Part shown: one piece after another, positions 14,334 through 22,466 of the stretch | Numbering within the stretch: position 1 is the stretch's first letter | Layout: each line of letters begins with the position of its first letter | Assembly (NCBI GenBank): GCA_944384265.1 | Contig: CALWSR010000002.1 | Location: 1-40,360 of the forward strand | Source: an uncultured Clostridia bacterium | GTDB taxonomy: Bacteria > Bacillota > Clostridia > Lachnospirales > Anaerotignaceae | DNA length: 40,360 nucleotides | Direction: 5' to 3' | The notes under the pieces: generated by a model | Databases searched by the model: none | The model's input: the letters and a program-made list of their open reading frames with translations, nothing else | Told to the model about the DNA's origin: nothing | Program-made: the position numbers and the translations under genes

Positions 14334-14914
14334 TTAAGCAACATCAACACCATAGTTACCACAAAGTGCTGCCAAGCCACCTTGGAAACCACTGCCAATG
14401 GCATTGAATTTTCATTCGCCACCATTTCTATATAATTCTCCTACTACAACTGCTGTTTCAATAGAAAAATCTTCTCCCAAATCATAGCGAATCAATTCAC
14501 TATTGTTTGCTGCCTCAACTACTCTAATATAAGCATTTGAAACTTGTCCAAAGTTTTGATTTCTTAACTCTGGTTCATAAATGGTTACAGTAAAGTCAAT
14601 TCTTTGTACATCATTTGGAACTTTAGATAAATCAACAATAATCTGTTCATCATCACCGTCGCCTTCTCCAATTAGATTGTCTCCTTGATGAATTACTGCA
14701 TCACTATCATGCTTTAGATTGCCGTAAAAGATAAAATCACCTTGTTTTCTTATTTTTCCATTTTCACCTAATAAAAAGGCTGCTGCATCTAAATCAAAAG
14801 CACTCCCACCATCATATCTATTTACGTCCAACCCAGACCAATACAAATTTGTCTTAAACCTGGATTCGTTTTAGTTAAATCAACTTTTTGTCCCTTTTGT
14901 AGACTAATTGGCAT
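14334..14914 (-). pseudogene. terD: TerD-family stress protein gene with a frameshift and a nonsense codon
   Basis: The N-terminus ([18 protein letters not shown] at 14914, GGAG upstream) runs to [10 protein letters not shown]. It then needs one extra base (GGTTGGACG where GGTTGGGACG is expected) to continue as [20 protein letters not shown]. The body is a clear TerD domain with calcium-binding acidic clusters ([18 protein letters not shown]). A TGA at 14412-14414 stands where the family has Trp (GE-W-KF). After it the frame continues FNAIGSGFQGGLAALCGNYG to TAA at 14334. With one base restored the length is 193 aa, normal for TerD. TerD proteins are linked to tellurite, phage and stress resistance. 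Two lesions make it non-functional. Confidence 0.88.
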
Positions 14915-15028
14915 AGATATACACTCCATCTTTTCTTAATCATCATATTGTTTTGTTATATTACATAATACTATCCTAAACAGATTAAATGTGAATATAG
15001 TTACATGTGAAATAAAGAATAATGTTAA

Positions 15029-15931
15029 TTAGATGTTATCTAGAGAATAATTAGAGATTAAAAGTTCACCTACTCTTCCCCTTCTATACGTATTACTATT
15101 TATTGACCTTGTAGCAGTAACATTTTTTATATCAAAGCCATCATATATAACTTCAAGAAAATCATTATACTCATTACTATTTTTAGGATTTGAATTACTC
15201 ATTAAAAGTTTAGCTCCTGTAAAATTTAATTCCATAAAAAAATCTGCAAGCCTTAACTGTTCTTGATATCCAAAATGTTTTGTTGTATAGGAAATCGTAT
15301 TACTTATACTAGATAATGGCACATAAGGCGGGTCCAGATAAACAAAAGTATTCTCATCAACAAAAGAACGACAACTATAATAGTCTCCATTTACAATTTC
15401 AATTTTTTGTAATTTTGTAGATACATTTAATATATTTTCTTTTTCACAAATAATAGGAAAATCATAGTTCCCAATGGCAACATTGAAGTCGCCATGTTTA
15501 TTAACTCTATATAGACCATTAAAACAGGTTTTGTTTAGAAATATAAAGAAAGCAGCTTTCTTTAAAAAATCATTATCCTTATTTAATATTCGTAAATTAT
15601 TATATTGATCTCTGATATTAGAATAATAATATCCACGCTTATCTAAAGCAATATTCCAATAATCATCTTGTAAATTCTGCAAAATTGTTATAATGTCATT
15701 TGGCCTATCTCGTATAATTTGATAGGTATTAATCAAATCAGAATTAGCATCACTAATATAAATTTCTTGCAATTCAAAACTATTTAAAATATCAAATAAG
15801 ACTGCTCCACCACCTACAAATGGTTCAGCATATTTATAAATATTATTATAATGAGAAAATGGGTAGTATTTGCGTAGGTCATTCAGTAATTGCGTTTTAC
15901 CACCTACCCATTTTATAAATGGATGTACCAT
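15029..15931 (-). CDS. Dam-type (D12 class) DNA adenine-N6 methyltransferase, 300 aa
   Basis: N6-adenine methylase with permuted motif order: FIKWVGGKTQLL at the N-terminus (motif X), YAEPFVGGGAVLF (motif I, AdoMet binding, about residue 40), and VYLDPPYVP (motif IV, catalytic DPPY, about 195). It resembles Dam/DpnIIA enzymes, which usually methylate GATC; the specificity is not proven here. AGAGGAGA lies 7 bases before the chosen ATG at 15931. No restriction endonuclease partner is visible, so it is probably an orphan methylase protecting or regulating element DNA. It is flanked by terminators on both sides. Confidence 0.92.
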   Translation of the reverse strand: MVHPFIKWVGGKTQLLNDLRKYYPFSHYNNIYKYAEPFVGGGAVLFDILNSFELQEIYISDANSDLINTYQIIRDRPNDIITILQNLQDDYWNIALDKRGYYYSNIRDQYNNLRILNKDNDFLKKAAFFIFLNKTCFNGLYRVNKHGDFNVAIGNYDFPIICEKENILNVSTKLQKIEIVNGDYYSCRSFVDENTFVYLDPPYVPLSSISNTISYTTKHFGYQEQLRLADFFMELNFTGAKLLMSNSNPKNSNEYNDFLEVIYDGFDIKNVTATRSINSNTYRRGRVGELLISNYSLDNI

Positions 15932-15961
15932 TGTAAATATCTCCTCTCTCATTGTTATTAC

Positions 15962-16024
15962 GTAAATAAAATAAAAAGGACAAGAGAGTGTTTTTAAATC
16001 TCTTGTCCTTTTTATTTTATTTAC
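15962..16024. terminator. Perfect 26-bp bidirectional hairpin
   Basis: Arms at 15962-15987 and 15999-16024 are perfect complements (11-nt loop). They end in A-rich and T-rich runs, so termination could work on either strand. It follows the Rpn-type gene by 7 bases. Confidence 0.88.
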
Positions 16025-16031
16025 ATCTATA

Positions 16032-17030
16032 TTACTTTTCTAAAATAGTTTTTATTTCATTTATAGAAATAGATAGTATCTTAGATATCTGGTCTTCAGT
16101 CATTCCATTAGATAACATAAGTCTAACTATATTTTTTCTCTCTTCTTCACGACCTTCTGCTCTACCTTCTTCACGAACTTCATCTACAAAATCTTTTTGT
16201 AATAACATAGCTTCAACCTCCTCGTCTGTCAAATCAAATAAAAGTTTTATTGTTTTAAATTTATCTTCATTAGCACACATAGCTTCCAATATATTCTTAA
16301 GTTTTTCTGAATTTCTTACTTTTTTTCTTTTCGTTAGCTCAATAAAAACAACTTCTACTAAATCAGCATTTGGATGATATACTGGCGTAGTCTGTTTAGA
16401 CATATCCTTTGTCAAGATATCTTCGCTCTTATTATAATATATTCTAGGTGCAATAGAATGTACAGCTATATCATCATCAAAGTAATTAAAATTAAGAAAC
16501 CAAATGCTAAATACTTTATGAAGTTTATTGTAGTTATCTCCTTTTTTTAAAATACTAGAAGATAAAGTCATGGCATAACATAATGCTCTTTCCAGCATAT
16601 CATATTCTTTATCTTTTTTCTGCATTTCAAAATTAATAGTATATAAATCTTTCTCCATTGAACCGATTTTATAATCAAACAAAACATCATAGCGAAAAGT
16701 TTTTCCTCCACCTGTTGTTAATTCAGACGGTTTCTCTAAAATAATTTTTGCTCTCTCTTCCAAAGGTACTCCTAATAACTCTTTATTATCAAATTGATAT
16801 GTTGAGACACATTCTTTTAATATGGTATCTACACTTTTATTGTCATCTGTATTTAAATAAGGTATTAAGGTTTGTAATAAATTAATAGAAACTTTAGGTT
16901 CTGTAAATATAATTTTAAATTGAGAATCTGCAATCAGTTCATCATCATTGAGTATCGTTTTAATCGTAGCAGCATTAACTGGATTAAAATTCATTTTATT
17001 TAATTTTTTCAAATCAATCACCACCACCAT
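16032..17030 (-). CDS. Rpn / PD-(D/E)XK nuclease-family transposase-like protein, about 332 aa
   Basis: A member of the large PD-(D/E)XK family annotated as putative transposase (Rpn). The core has FRYDVLFDY and YTINFEMQKK, consistent with the D...(D/E)xK active site (Asp in YDV, Glu-x-Gln-Lys). The C-terminus is the typical charged repeat EEGRAEGREEERKN plus a helix-turn-helix-like tail (NGMTEDQISKILSIS). Rpn proteins are recombination-promoting DNases. The start is uncertain: 17030 (ATG followed by GTG repeats), 16994 (MNFNPV) or 17075, none with a good ribosome site. Single gene between two hairpin terminators. Confidence 0.82.
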   Translation of the reverse strand: MVVVIDLKKLNKMNFNPVNAATIKTILNDDELIADSQFKIIFTEPKVSINLLQTLIPYLNTDDNKSVDTILKECVSTYQFDNKELLGVPLEERAKIILEKPSELTTGGGKTFRYDVLFDYKIGSMEKDLYTINFEMQKKDKEYDMLERALCYAMTLSSSILKKGDNYNKLHKVFSIWFLNFNYFDDDIAVHSIAPRIYYNKSEDILTKDMSKQTTPVYHPNADLVEVVFIELTKRKKVRNSEKLKNILEAMCANEDKFKTIKLLFDLTDEEVEAMLLQKDFVDEVREEGRAEGREEERKNIVRLMLSNGMTEDQISKILSISINEIKTILEK

Positions 17031-17088
17031 AATAATAGTATAGCATAAAAACCTTAAAAGGAAAAGACAACCCAAAATAAAAAAAAAA

Positions 17089-17122
17089 AGAGAACTTGAA
17101 TTTATTATTCCAAGTTCTCTTA
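17089..17122 (-). terminator. Terminator of the 76-aa YLAVTPDE gene
   Basis: Stem AGAGAACTTG/CAAGTTCTCT followed on the minus strand by a run of more than ten T. It separates this small gene from the Rpn-type gene. Confidence 0.9.
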
Positions 17123-17192
17123 TATGTGAATATGAATCTTCTTTTTATTAATCGTAGAAGAAAAATATGATAATGTAATTAAATTGATAATT

Positions 17193-17423
17193 TTATTCGT
17201 TATCATTACAATCCTGAATTTCACCAGTGTTAGGGTTTATTTTTAAATTTACTTCAACCTTTATAAATTTTGCACTTCTATGTAATCCTGATTGATTACG
17301 AAATATACTTGTACGAACGCCTTGTGCATTTATTCCAAATATTCTAGCCAATTCAATGGCGGAATCATAAACCCCCAAAGGTAATTCTAATTCATCTGGT
17401 GTTACTGCAAGATATAACTTCAT
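17193..17423 (-). CDS. Small accessory protein of the YLAVTPDE(Y/L)ELPL type, 76 aa
   Basis: Begins MKLYLAVTPDELELPLGVYDSA and continues ELARIFGINAQGVRTSIFR, a pattern I know from many small genes on Firmicutes phages and plasmids. The middle looks like a short helix-turn-helix. AGGAGG lies 8 bases before this ATG, so the longer version from 17453 is rejected. No function is established for the family; DNA binding is a guess from the helical pattern. Confidence 0.8.
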   Translation of the reverse strand: MKLYLAVTPDELELPLGVYDSAIELARIFGINAQGVRTSIFRNQSGLHRSAKFIKVEVNLKINPNTGEIQDCNDNE

Positions 17424-17500
17424 TTCTATTTCCTCCTTTAAAAAATTATTCATTATTTAATAAATAATAGTTATATAAAGAATACATAAAAATGAATATA

Positions 17501-17650
17501 TCAAGTATATAAAGACACACCAGATAATCTAAACTGTTCATCATCATATTTATCACTTAATTCTTTATATGCTTGTCTATAAGCAACATCGCTATCAAGA
17601 CCACTAAATAGATATTTTTGATATAAAACAAGTAAATCGTATACAAGCAT
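17501..17650 (-). CDS. Small protein, 49 aa
   Basis: An ATG-to-TGA frame reading MLVYDLLVLYQKYLFSG then LDSDVAYRQAYKELSDKYDDE. AAGGGAG lies about 9 bases before the ATG. The amphipathic helical pattern and normal codon use support coding. It lies 34 bases after the 170-aa gene and could be co-transcribed with it. No family recognised. Confidence 0.65.
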   Translation of the reverse strand: MLVYDLLVLYQKYLFSGLDSDVAYRQAYKELSDKYDDEQFRLSGVSLYT

Positions 17651-17684
17651 TAAACCCACTCCCTTTTCTTATTTTGTAATAAAA

Positions 17685-18197
17685 TTAAGATAAAATATCA
17701 AAAACAGTAAATTCATTAAATTCATCTCTTCTTTTTTCTGGAACATCACCACAATGCCATACATTACAAGACTCTATAATCTCACCAGTTCTTGCATCAC
17801 AAAATCTAAATTTTCTTCCACTAAACCCAAGCATTTTGGTATTCATTGTATCCTTTTCTTTTAACAAAAAAATCTTAAAGTCTTTTGTACAAACATAAAA
17901 TGGAAAAGTATAACTTTCACTATTAAAGGATTGTAGAATATCATTTTTAAGTCTATCCACAGAATTTTGTAAAAATGTTTCTTCGTCTCTGAAAAAATAA
18001 TGTGCTCCAGATTCATTGTTATAAAGTATAAATACCTCAACATAACCTTCTGAATATTTGTTTATAAACTCAGCCTTATTTAGATCAATATTTGCAATAT
18101 AAATAGGCATATAGTCCACATTGTTTAATAGAAATTGTATTCTGTCTTTAACATCTATTGGTAAACCTTTTAAATCGTTGTTCTTAGTAATTAACAT
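17685..18197 (-). CDS. Hypothetical protein, 170 aa
   Basis: Not recognised. A soluble protein with an aromatic central strand region (EVFILYNNESGAHYFF; YTFPFYVCTKDFKIFLL) and a C-terminal GRKFRFCDARTGEIIESC segment. AGGAGGGG lies 8-9 bases before the ATG. It is preceded on the same strand by the 18233-18273 terminator and the structured RNA candidate. Confidence 0.7.
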   Translation of the reverse strand: MLITKNNDLKGLPIDVKDRIQFLLNNVDYMPIYIANIDLNKAEFINKYSEGYVEVFILYNNESGAHYFFRDEETFLQNSVDRLKNDILQSFNSESYTFPFYVCTKDFKIFLLKEKDTMNTKMLGFSGRKFRFCDARTGEIIESCNVWHCGDVPEKRRDEFNEFTVFDILS

Positions 18198-18232
18198 TTA
18201 TAACCCCTCCTAAGTATAATATATTAAAAAAT

Positions 18233-18273
18233 AGGTGTTACTAAATGCTGCAGAAGGACATTTAGTAACACCT
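18233..18273 (-). terminator. Terminator of the structured RNA candidate
   Basis: Perfect 15-bp stem (18233-18247 with 18259-18273), 11-nt loop, then six T on the minus strand. It lies 11 bases after the 3' arm of the structured region. Confidence 0.92.
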
Positions 18274-18283
18274 TTCCATTAAA

Positions 18284-18426
18284 TACATACACAAACTATC
18301 TTATTACAATTAACCACACCAATGGCGTAAGTAAGATATAGCAAGATACAATAACGAAAAAACGAAGCAAAAAATATTGTATCTCTCATGAAGAAAACCC
18401 ATTATCCCTATTGATTTGTGTATGTA
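18284..18426 (-). ncRNA. Candidate structured non-coding RNA with a three-way junction
   Basis: An outer 12-bp perfect stem (18415-18426 with 18284-18295) encloses two helices. One is GATACAATA/TATTGTATC (18383-18375 with 18353-18345). The other is ATCTTA-C-TTAC/GTAATAAGAT (18337-18327 with 18307-18298), with one bulge and an inner CCA...TGG loop stem. An unpaired 5' strand (18414-18384) carries TAGGGATAATGGG. The dedicated terminator at 18233-18273 favours transcription on the minus strand. No open frame and no known RNA family recognised. The gap between the genes ending at 18506 and starting at 18197 is otherwise empty. Confidence 0.55.
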
Positions 18427-18505
18427 ATTAATAATAACATATTAAATAAGAAGGACTATAAAATTATAAACTAGAATTTTTAATATTTTTGTTTAAGTTA
18501 AAACT

Positions 18506-18715
18506 CTAACTCTCAATATCACGATTATTGAGAACAATATTATAAATTTCTGTTTCTTCTTCAATAGTTAGACCACAAACAGATTCATATAAACTAGAGT
18601 ATATACAAACAGAATAAAAAGGCGAATAAATAGCTTGCAGCACCTCTTCTTCACTTGCTATCAGTACATCACCATTTTTATTTTTAAGTTCTATTTTATT
18701 TCTTATATCAACCAT
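18506..18715 (-). CDS. Hypothetical protein, 69 aa
   Basis: Not recognised. A small acidic protein with a C-terminal helical segment (GLTIEEETEIYNIVLNN). GAGAGGAT lies about 11 bases before the ATG. Probably the last gene of the run starting at 21086, followed by the structured RNA candidate without an obvious terminator between. Confidence 0.65.
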   Translation of the reverse strand: MVDIRNKIELKNKNGDVLIASEEEVLQAIYSPFYSVCIYSSLYESVCGLTIEEETEIYNIVLNNRDIES

Positions 18716-18741
18716 TTAAATTACAATCCTCTCTTTATTAT

Positions 18742-18927
18742 TTAACGTACATAAATTGGTTTCAATTTTAAAGCAATAATCATACAGTATAAATCCTCTA
18801 AATTATCCTCAGAGGTAAAATCATCATCATAATCAAGTATTACAACATTATGTTTAGTATCAGAATTAGAATATACTTCTGTTACAGTTCCAGACTCCAC
18901 TACGATATAGATAGTATCCTTATTCAT
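18742..18927 (-). CDS. Small accessory protein of the IYIVVESG...EVYS type, 61 aa
   Basis: MNKDTIYIVVESGTVTEVYS followed by VVILDYDDDF matches a pattern I have seen in small phage and plasmid proteins of Firmicutes, with no known function. GGGAGTGAG lies about 7 bases before the ATG. It follows the DUF932 gene by 19 bases and is probably co-transcribed. Confidence 0.75.
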   Translation of the reverse strand: MNKDTIYIVVESGTVTEVYSNSDTKHNVVILDYDDDFTSEDNLEDLYCMIIALKLKPIYVR

Positions 18928-18946
18928 TTATCTCACTCCCTACCAT

Positions 18947-19882
18947 TTAAACAGCTTCTTTCAATAGTTCAAAGGATACATCCAATAACTTAGGCTTTTC
19001 TACAGTCTTAATAAATAAATTTTCTTGATAAGAATCTGTCTTTTTAAAAGGCTTAAAATGTGTTTCATGATCTGATATAGCATTTAGAAAACGATATCCT
19101 GTTTTATCTAAATTAACTAAATCCGGTGCATTGTAGAATCTGTAATAAATGTCATTTCTAACTATATCAATATTTTTATTTTTCAGATCAGAATTATCTT
19201 TATTCTTCGGAACCAAAAACTCTATAAAATTCTTTAAATTATTATCATTTATTTTTATTTTATGAAATGACTCCATTTCCTTTTGCAGCATGTTCATATA
19301 CTGTGTAGCAAATCCCAATGTTTCACGAGCTTTATTTATATGGTCATGTATATTACTGGTGTGACGTACAGACCAACTCCTTTTAGCGGTTTTTAATGCA
19401 AGATTCAGTGTATTTTGACATACTACACGAACAGGAGTCATAGCCACTCTAACAGGAGTACTACCGTCATGACTATTAAATAAAACCATATATGGTGTAA
19501 CATCATCACCTAAAAAATCATATTTTTTAGATAATGTTGCAAGCATCCAAACTCTTTTTCCATTGCATAAAGAACCTGCTGTTTCATATTGAATATCACC
19601 ACCAAGTAAATCATCTGTAAATCTAAATGCATCAAAATTTTGTAATATTTTATATTTCTTTGATACGACACCCAAAATTGAATTATCTGTTTCACGAACA
19701 TTAGCTACCAAGTTTTCAACCAGTATATCATCATCGGTTTGTAATTGTTTTTGAATAACCTGCCAATCCAAACCAGCATATACTAATGCCTCCTCAGAAT
19801 TAAGGGTATGAGCAACATTTATACCAAGACCATGCCATGGTACTTCTCTAACATAAAACATTGATTCAACACTAGCTGGCAT
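18947..19882 (-). CDS. DUF932 (phage/plasmid-like) protein, 311 aa
   Basis: A full-length member of the DUF932 family: N-terminal VPWHGLGINV, central KKYKILQNFDAFRF, and TPVRVAMTPVRVVCQNTLNLAL, the family hallmark. DUF932 proteins occur on phages, plasmids and ICEs. Their role is unproven; they are often listed near single-strand annealing or anti-restriction genes. Its ATG overlaps the stop codon of the 103-aa gene before it (TAATG), so the two are translationally coupled. It is strong evidence that this part of the window belongs to a mobile element. Confidence 0.92.
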   Translation of the reverse strand: MPASVESMFYVREVPWHGLGINVAHTLNSEEALVYAGLDWQVIQKQLQTDDDILVENLVANVRETDNSILGVVSKKYKILQNFDAFRFTDDLLGGDIQYETAGSLCNGKRVWMLATLSKKYDFLGDDVTPYMVLFNSHDGSTPVRVAMTPVRVVCQNTLNLALKTAKRSWSVRHTSNIHDHINKARETLGFATQYMNMLQKEMESFHKIKINDNNLKNFIEFLVPKNKDNSDLKNKNIDIVRNDIYYRFYNAPDLVNLDKTGYRFLNAISDHETHFKPFKKTDSYQENLFIKTVEKPKLLDVSFELLKEAV

Positions 19883-20190
19883 TAAATCTCTCCTTTCGTT
19901 ATAAAATCTTCTTGTACAATAACAGTATAATCCGATAAGCTAGTATCTGTTTTAGGGCCATAATTTACCCATAAAGCACAAATAGCAGAATCAGATGTAT
20001 TCCTTGTAATTTTATAGTGGTCGAATATAGACGTCTGAATATTTTCAGATATTATTATTTTTCGGCAATCATAAAGAATTCCCTCTTCTTCTGTATTATA
20101 ATTAAGTCTGTTTGCAACTAAGTTATAAAAACCTATTAGGTCAATATTACTAACTTCATCTTCTGTAAATTTAAGTGTATTCTGTGACAA
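19882..20190 (-). CDS. Hypothetical protein, about 103 aa
   Basis: Not recognised. A soluble protein ending one base into the DUF932 start, so the two form a coupled pair. The TTG at 20190 is the better start (AAAGG 8-9 bases before); a GTG at 20199 directly touches that site. The order hypothetical-DUF932 suggests an accessory partner, without motif support. Confidence 0.65.
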   Translation of the reverse strand: MSQNTLKFTEDEVSNIDLIGFYNLVANRLNYNTEEEGILYDCRKIIISENIQTSIFDHYKITRNTSDSAICALWVNYGPKTDTSLSDYTVIVQEDFITKGEI

Positions 20191-20207
20191 ATATAGCACA
20201 CCTTTCT

Positions 20208-20684
20208 TTACATTGTAATTAAGATATTATAAACAAGTCTATCTAGATAGACCGAACATCCTTTAATCATTAAGTTACCTTTATAAGTAACTTGTGCCAT
20301 CCCCTCCTCATTTATGTACATTTGTAAATTAGGATGCTTCATATAGTGTGCAAAGTGCAAATAAATAGATGGTATGTCATTCATGCCATCAGCCAAGTTA
20401 TCTAAATAAGTAAAAAACTTATTTAAGTTAAATATATCTAACTGTTTTAATAAACTATAAGTGTCCTCCAAATTAATTCGTTTGCATCTACAAAGATGCA
20501 GGTCTATATTTTTCTCAGAAAAATATAGGCACAGCTCAACCGAATCTTTCACACGTTTATTATTATAATAATATACTGCATCTTTGTAGTGAATTAATCT
20601 TTTCATTTTTATAAGGTATCCAGTATCTTTTTTGTTTTCTACCAAAATTTCAATGCTTTTTCCTCCAACTCGTTGTCCAGACAT
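20208..20684 (-). CDS. Hypothetical protein, 158 aa
   Basis: Not recognised. A mixed alpha/beta soluble protein with several Cys in the middle (LHLCRCKRIN) and at the end (IKGCSVYLDRL). Only a weak GAGA ribosome site precedes the ATG. It ends 17 bases before the next gene, and its last bases hold that gene's AAAGG. Confidence 0.65.
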   Translation of the reverse strand: MSGQRVGGKSIEILVENKKDTGYLIKMKRLIHYKDAVYYYNNKRVKDSVELCLYFSEKNIDLHLCRCKRINLEDTYSLLKQLDIFNLNKFFTYLDNLADGMNDIPSIYLHFAHYMKHPNLQMYINEEGMAQVTYKGNLMIKGCSVYLDRLVYNILITM

Positions 20685-20717
20685 TTTATACTATTCTCAA
20701 ATTTGAAATATAAAGTA

Positions 20718-21086
20718 TTACAGTAGATCTTTGGTAATACTCTTTGCTATATCATATAAAGATTTAGTTTTATGTTTTTTATTTGTTATTACAGTTACAC
20801 TACAATCGACATATCTTAATTTTTCATGTCCTGAAACAAATATTGTTAGAACCTCACCCTCTGGTAAAATTTTTTGAAAATCTTCTATTAAATCGTTATA
20901 GCTATAATTTTCACCATCTTTACTAAAACAACCATTAAAGGAAAGTTTAAATAGTTTTTTATTATCATCTGTAATTTTAACTTCTATATCATCATCTCTT
21001 AAAATATTTTCAACTGCTTTTCTTAATTCCTCTTCTGATGTAGCTTGAAACCAGTTTGATACTGTAACATAATGGTAATCTGCCAT
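20718..21086 (-). CDS. Hypothetical protein, 122 aa
   Basis: Not recognised. Alternating beta/alpha pattern (YHYVTVSNWF, EEELRKAVENIL, VLTIFVSG, CSVTVITN). AAAGGAT lies about 9 bases before the ATG. Same strand and short spacing as its neighbours, so probably in one transcript from about 22100 to 18506. Confidence 0.65.
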   Translation of the reverse strand: MADYHYVTVSNWFQATSEEELRKAVENILRDDDIEVKITDDNKKLFKLSFNGCFSKDGENYSYNDLIEDFQKILPEGEVLTIFVSGHEKLRYVDCSVTVITNKKHKTKSLYDIAKSITKDLL

Positions 21087-21117
21087 AATAAATTATCCTT
21101 TCTTATATAGTCTTTTG

Positions 21118-21552
21118 TTAATTAAACATTTTTAGATAGTTTAAATCTGTATCAGATAATTTAAAACTATCATCAACATAATCTGAATCTGTTGGAAGCA
21201 CAATATCATCTTTTGTTTCTTTAAAGATTTCTACTGCTTCTTCCAACGATGTTGCCTCAATTTCCACTGTACTATAAACTTCCCAAGTTACAGGTAATTT
21301 ATATGTATTAATAGATACATTCTCATTTTGAATTGCTTTCCAAAATGTAAATTCATCTTCGGATAAAATTACTTTCATCATATCTTCATCTTTAAACTCA
21401 TTCTCGCAAAACTCTTTAAATGTTACAAAAGACTCTCCATTAAAACCAGTTTCATAATTCCAATCCTCGACTTTAAGCCCTCTACTATTGCACCAATCTT
21501 CAATATATTTCTTATATGAATTCTCTAAGAATTTATAAATCATTTTTGCCAT
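21118..21552 (-). CDS. Hypothetical protein, 144 aa
   Basis: Not recognised. An acidic soluble protein. The C-terminal half (TWEVYSTVEIEATSLEEAVEIFKETKDD) resembles the small beta-alpha domains that many phage genes share (VEVEAESLEEAVE). The ATG at 21552 has AGGAG 9 bases before it; the open frame upstream to 21642 lacks one and overlaps another gene. Confidence 0.7.
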   Translation of the reverse strand: MAKMIYKFLENSYKKYIEDWCNSRGLKVEDWNYETGFNGESFVTFKEFCENEFKDEDMMKVILSEDEFTFWKAIQNENVSINTYKLPVTWEVYSTVEIEATSLEEAVEIFKETKDDIVLPTDSDYVDDSFKLSDTDLNYLKMFN

Positions 21553-21568
21553 AAATGAACACTCCTTT

Positions 21569-21912
21569 TTATTTATCACAATATAAATAACCTTCTTGTA
21601 AATCTGAGCAAATAAGTTCCATATGTGATATATCGACTTCATAGATTAATTCTTTCCAATAAGGGAATATTTCTTTTAATATTATGTCATCCATATCATA
21701 ATATTCTGCTGGCAAAGAATATTGTTTAAAACAAAAAAAAATGGATCTTTTGTAACCCATATCGCTTTATTGTTTCTCTTTAATTTATTTTTAGAAATAA
21801 ATTCTGTAATTCTTTCAGAAGTATATTCATTTTCTCGCTCTAATTCTACTTCTTCTATATCACCTAATGTACTAAATACACCATGACTACTATAACCAAT
21901 TGACGTTTTCAT
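21569..21912 (-). pseudogene. Small accessory gene broken or shifted at a run of nine T
   Basis: The first part (MKTSIGYSSHGVFSTLGD to KAIWVTKDPFF) and the second part (FKQYSLPAEYYDMDDIILKE to GYLYCDK) are in different frames that meet at nine consecutive A on the plus strand (about 21731-21739). A one-base change in the run would give a single product of about 114 aa. AIWVTKDP...YSLPAEYYD reads as one natural domain, as in related accessory proteins. Either an indel mutation or slippage expression at the homopolymer. The start is uncertain (ATG 21912, or a TTG upstream). Confidence 0.65.
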
Positions 21913-21934
21913 AACTATAATCAATTCACCACCT

Positions 21935-22102
21935 TTATAATTTATCAAAGTTCATTCCAAGTTCATCTTCGCAGTAATCTTGAATAGCATCCATTAGATT
22001 CAACAATCCTTCTGCTAATTCTTCTCCTGATAAGGATGTTCTTATTAACCAGTCTTTCTGTTGCATAAATAAATTTGTATCTATTTTAGATAGACTGTCG
22101 AT
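21935..22102 (-). CDS. Small protein, 43-55 aa, unusual start
   Basis: The frame reads IDSLSKIDTNLFMQQKDWLI then RTSLSGEELAEGLLNLMDAI and QDYCEDELGMNFDKL. An excellent ribosome site (GGGAGGTG) lies 8 bases before an ATC at 22102; no ATG, GTG or TTG is in range. The first ATG (22066) has no site. Either ATC is used as start or a base change removed the original start. SLSGEELAEGL resembles small helical phage proteins; no named family. Confidence 0.5.
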   Translation of the reverse strand: MDSLSKIDTNLFMQQKDWLIRTSLSGEELAEGLLNLMDAIQDYCEDELGMNFDKL

Positions 22103-22199
22103 AAACTTATCACCTCCCTTCTTTTTTTAATTATGCTCACTTTTATGTCAGAGCTCGACTGCACACTTTAGACTTAGTGCTCAAGTTGTTTATAAAATA

Positions 22200-22222
22200 A
22201 AAAATGTGCCCTAAGGCACTTT
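22200..22222 (-). terminator. Short terminator, GTGCC/GGCAC
   Basis: A 5-bp GC-rich stem with CTAA loop and T-rich tail on the minus strand. Together with the next hairpin it fills the gap 22103-22466, in which I see no gene. Confidence 0.65.
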
Positions 22223-22257
22223 CTATAATTAGTATAGTTCTCTAATTTTCAATAAAA

Positions 22258-22285
22258 AATAAATGGGGACAAATCCCCATTTATT
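22258..22285 (-). terminator. Terminator, 12-bp stem
   Basis: AATAAATGGGGA/TCCCCATTTATT with a 4-nt loop and TTTTTATTG tail on the minus strand. Probably ends transcripts from the SLH remnant. Confidence 0.85.
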
Positions 22286-22466
22286 CTGTAATATAATAAG
22301 TATATGAAAAAGAGATGAAAGAAAAATTATGAAAAGAGTAAGAGTTCTTAAGACTTACTGTTTCCATGTTATCATAAAATAATAATATAAACATATACCA
22401 AAAAAATGTACTTAATAAATACAAAAACAAATAAATTTTAGTAGTTTAATAATGTTTGCAGCTTAG

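Noticed and set aside
14246..14410. Plus-strand small frame starting MPLYKRLHIY behind AAGGAGG
   Set aside because: The spacing of about 16 bases is too long, and the frame runs through a terminator and the antisense of the TerD end.
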